Assembly: GCA_964020975.1 (NCBI GenBank)
Contig: CAXHWN010002169.1
Location: forward strand, 372,001 to 436,000
Reading direction: 5' to 3'
Length of the DNA: 64,000 bases
From: Hermodice carunculata
Lineage: Eukaryota > Annelida > Polychaeta > Eunicida > Amphinomidae
The position numbers and the translations under genes were made by a program. This document shows, piece by piece, positions 60,629 to 64,000 of this stretch (within the stretch, counting starts at the first letter, position 1; each line of letters begins with the position of its first letter). The notes under the pieces are model-generated. The model saw only the letters and a program-made list of their open reading frames with translations, did no database searches and was not told where the DNA came from.

Positions 60629-60786
60629 CTGCCATTTTATACCATTCGTGTATGAGGCTAGAACTTTCTTCAAAATCAGAGTTGCTAGTATCAAATCGAT
60701 TTAAACTACCACTACTACCCTTTGTTGGTACCTGTCTCAAGTCAGGAGAGAGATGTTTTTCATCAGAGTGTATTTCGAATTGTTGA
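60629..60786 (-). CDS. Candidate internal exon, function unknown
   Basis: Within a 133-codon minus ORF (60480-60881), the segment starting after an acceptor-like TATCAG and ending at GCAG|GTACAA would be 158 nt: SQQFEIHSDEKHLSPDLRQ ... LIHEWYKMAG. The peptide is polar and Ser/Asp/Glu-rich, as in real intracellular proteins, and the donor is canonical; the pyrimidine tract is weak. No family recognised. It may be a host exon or chance. Confidence 0.25.
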
Positions 60787-60889
60787 CTGATATTTACAAA
60801 TATCATAAAGGTGTTAGTATGTCTACCTTGACTTGATGGATTTGGACCTGGCTTGTTTGATGACTGAAGGTTTTTTATCATGGTTAGTT

Positions 60890-62810
60890 CTTGTTTATTC
60901 GGAATTTTGGTGCAGTTTATCTACCATTGTTGAAAACTGTTGTCATCTGATACTCTTCATGACGGTTTTTATTTCTACGTTGTCAATAAAATATCTTATG
61001 CTCTTCAGATATTTGGTGAATACTGTATAGCTTGGTGACTATTAAAGTCTTGCTCTAGACTTTTCAAAATTTGGACGGTTTTAGACTTGGACTGATTTTT
61101 ACTACGATATTGACACGAATGGTCTCACAAATTTTGAGTGAGAGAGATGCTGGATCAGTCAAACATCACCAATAATCTGTCTTTTCCATGGGAGCTGGTC
61201 TTGTCCATCTGTATGAGACTGTATTGATTTACCCAGGTTAATTCATTGTATACCACCACATAGTCTTGCCAAATGAACTTGCTAATCTCTGCATATACAT
61301 TTTTTCAACATTCTGCTTGAATCTTCGTTATTTATATTTTGATGGTGTTGGGCTTCTGTCTTGAAGCCAACTTTGAAGTTTGGTCAGTATTGAGCAGACA
61401 CTTTGTTTTGACAGTACAGGGTCACTTTTTAGTGCTTTATCTATCCTGTTGTGAGGTGGTATACATTCTTGTGCAGTCTTCAACTGATGACTGTGATGTG
61501 ATTATGAACATTGAAAATTGATTTTGCCTATCTAACTACTTTTCTCGTAGAGGTGTAAAGGTTTGTGTGCCTTCCATGTCCTATTTGCAAGTTATAATCC
61601 ACAAAAATTAGTATTCTATTGATCTGAATGATAAATAAACAAGAAGAGGTGACGGGATATAGAAATAATTTATTTCAAGGTGGTTTGATGTTGTATACAG
61701 TAACTAAAAAGATGACCATATATGACAAAGATAATTGACTTGCTCTGGCCTGTGTGAAAATGTAAGCCACACTATATCCTATAACGAGGCATCCATCAAT
61801 GTGACAGTCAATCAGCCAAATGTGTCAGTAGGGGGGAACAAAAGTGGCTTGTAATGTTATGCAATGACCTGGTCTCCCAGCACAAAGCATCAGGCACATT
61901 GATTGCTTATTCAGTTCATCCAGCAAAGGATTAGCAATGTTGAGTGGGTATTTGTCACATTGAGCTTACCTATCACTGGATAAATTATACAGCAATAAGA
62001 ATGGCCATTCAGTGAGACCTTATTCATTTGTTTTGAAACAAATATACAACCTTCTAAATCTGTCACTTGCAAATATCAAATTAGAATGATTTGATTGGTT
62101 ACATTAAAAACCAGGTGTTTTAAGTACATTTGCATCATTTAAGAACAATGATTCTACTCTTGGTTGGGTTGCCATGCTTATAATTGGCACCACATTTTAA
62201 TATCTTCGAGATCTTCAAACGGTGGTAATATAGTGTTCATGTCTGACTCTATCACTTGCACACGTGACAGTGAATAATACATCTGCTGGAATATGTATTG
62301 TGGTGTTAGCATAATAGAACATTAGTACTGTAGCCACAATGTATAACAAATAACACTATGACCAACATTGATAAGAAAACATGACATGGTCATGTAATGA
62401 CAGCAGAAAAACTAGATCTGTCAAGGTTCCAGCACCTTTGTCTTGCATCATCATTGCCATGTTTCATCAATGGAAATTGGGTCTGAATTATGGGAATTCT
62501 TGTAGACATATTATACATAGTGAAAACCATCAGTACACGAGAGCTCTGAGTTTTTTACAACTATGAAGGTATTCCCTCAAATCCTTTGGCTCAACTTCTT
62601 ATCATGAATATCCTGCACATTCAAATATCTACATCAACAATGAATATATAAACCAATAAACTTGACAAACCCACACCTAAAACGCATTATCAATAGGAGG
62701 TTCTCATATATAACTATACAAGCTGCATACCTACTCTGGTTTCCTCAATTGATAGGCAACATTACTCCTCTTCCACCATTTCTTCCAAACAGAAGAAATT
62801 TTCCTAAATA
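60890..62810. other. No gene seen
   Basis: About 1.9 kb with only short unrecognised ORFs (61339-61521, 62381-62566). Confidence 0.45.
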
Positions 62811-64000
62811 TACTGCCGGACAGAAGTTTAGCAACAGATGCTTAAAAGCCTTATAATGTGAAAAAAAACACAAGGTAGGGAAACAACTTATGTATGGTAC
62901 ATTTAATGCCTCATCTAAAGAAAACAATCCTCAGATATGCATGACTGACTTTCACATTTTTTGGTAAAGAGAGCTTTATTGCAGGCATGTTGGACAGAAA
63001 AAAATGACGGGATAGTGTAAGCTGTGCTCTCAATGGAGAACTGCAGTCTGGAATGTATTTAGTACTGTGTACCACCTCCTCAGGCAGAAATGACACTTCG
63101 AACTTGTGTCCTGATGGACCGATAGAGTTTTCTGATCTGTAGCTGTATGATGTTTGCCCACTGAACCTGAAGCTCCAGCATCAACTCTTCTGTGTTTCTT
63201 GGAGAAATGTCAAGCTGCTGGATTTTGTGTCCCAATATGTCCCATACATGCTCAATTGGGTTAAGATCTGGGCTGGATGCTGGCCATTGCATATGGAGGT
63301 AGTCATCATGATTGTTATGGTAATCCATCACAATCGTGCCATAGTGTGGTCTGGCATTATCATCCTGCAGGATGAAACCTGCCCCAACTGCTTGCATCCC
63401 TAGAGGCACTGTAACTGTGTCCAGCAGGTCTCTGTACTTTGCTGCAGTCATGGTGCCATCGACGATTTCCAGACTTGAAATGCCATTCCAGGAAATGGCA
63501 CCCCAAACCATCACAGACCCGCCTCTGTACCTGTCCACAGAGACCATATTCTGGGCTTCATAACGGGTTTTTCAGCTCTTCCAAACTCGCACCCGTTCGC
63601 ACACTGAACCGGGATTCATCAGTAAAGATGACATTGCGCCAATGGTCAGTATTCCAATGATGGTGTTCTCGGCACCAAATTCTCTGGCAACCTGTGACTG
63701 GGACCATCTTGCTCTCCAAAAGAGCCTTATGATTTGCCACTTTTCTCCTGTGGACAAGGGATGTCGTGGTATGATTGGACCCTATGGCAGTAGTGGATCC
63801 TCTGGCCAGGTGTGCATTTTCCTGTAAATGTCTTATGATAGCTGATGCCAAACCCAAAATTGTAAAACAGCTCTGTTATATGAAAGGGAATATAAACTTA
63901 CTGGTACTGTTATCATGTTACTTTGTATTGAATATTTCTTGTTAATTTTTGGAGTGCAATATATGTACATCCAAAACGTCTGGTCAATGGAAAATAAACT
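62811..64000 (-). mobile_element. Tc1-like DNA transposon, decayed, cut by the window edge
   Basis: The likely 3' end (minus sense) is at about 62811, where TACTGCCGGACAGAAGTTTAG reads as a Tc1-type inverted-repeat end after TA. The other end was not found and probably lies past 64000. The transposase remnant is at 63080-63757. Sequence is unlike the two 1,526-bp Tc1 copies, so it is another, older family. Confidence 0.7.
63080..63757 (-). pseudogene. Tc1-like transposase, frameshifted and internally deleted
   Basis: A first helix-turn-helix is seen from the ATG near 63757 (STGEKWQIIRLFWRARWSQ, SQVAREFGAEN). It passes almost directly to the catalytic domain (WRNVIFTDESRFSV), so the second DNA-binding half, about 80 residues, is deleted. 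A frameshift and stop follow near 63548-63590; then SVDRYRGGSVMVWGAIS, LQDDNARPH and WPASSPDLNPIEHVWD continue in another frame to the stop at 63080. All three catalytic residues are present (spacing of the last two is 35), but the protein cannot be made whole. Confidence 0.85.

Overview
The window reads as repeat-rich, AT-rich noncoding DNA from an animal nuclear genome, most likely a marine invertebrate. It holds LINE, Penelope-like, Tc1, Helitron and LTR-element remains, very long microsatellites, tandem arrays and fold-back palindromes. There are no operons, Shine-Dalgarno sites or bacterial-style gene packing. The taxon cannot be fixed from sequence alone; the retroelement types resemble those I know from hemichordates, amphioxus, echinoderms and molluscs. 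I found no complete host gene and no tRNA, rRNA or CRISPR locus. Three short exon-like stretches (2315-2406, 20576-20812 minus, 60629-60786 minus) are the only weak candidates for non-transposon coding sequence.

Left third. Positions 1-1415 hold the 3' part of a decayed LINE. Positions 2020-2920 hold a hairpin palindrome, an inverted-repeat pair enclosing a start codon with a splice donor, and a tRNA-like A/B-box pair. Positions 3704-11703 form an exactly 8,000-bp unit with 94-bp terminal inverted repeats and a 9-bp target duplication, as in Mutator-type elements. Inside it lie a decayed LINE (4985-8130, minus) and an open, near-pristine Tc1 transposon (10054-11579). Next come a (TTC)n tract, a second LINE-type RT fragment (12678-13235), two tandem arrays (13488-13935 and 14458-15173) and a Helitron/Helentron-type helicase-endonuclease remnant (15171-16331).

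Middle third. A broken Gypsy-like gag-protease fossil lies at 18468-19964 (minus). Dispersed noncoding repeats (families called P and Q here), microsatellites, a fold-back element (25910-26401) and a long near-perfect palindrome (28297-28459) follow. The tracts are long: (GA)n covers 160 bp at 30949-31108.

Right third. A Penelope-type RT 3' end (35037-35453) runs into tandem ~314-bp units (family T). One T unit carries a second, almost identical Tc1 copy (36373-37898); a neighbouring T unit preserves the matching empty site. A Ty3/Gypsy-type LTR element in minus orientation spans 38718-46048, with unusually long LTRs, a tRNA-Pro-like primer site and a polypurine tract; it is broken. Positions 55795-60520 hold further Penelope-type pieces in both orientations among T, R and M repeats. 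The right edge carries a decayed Tc1-like element (62811 to past the window end, minus).

The coding sequences here are mobile-element proteins. The two Tc1 transposases are the only full-length open frames, and both keep their catalytic triad.
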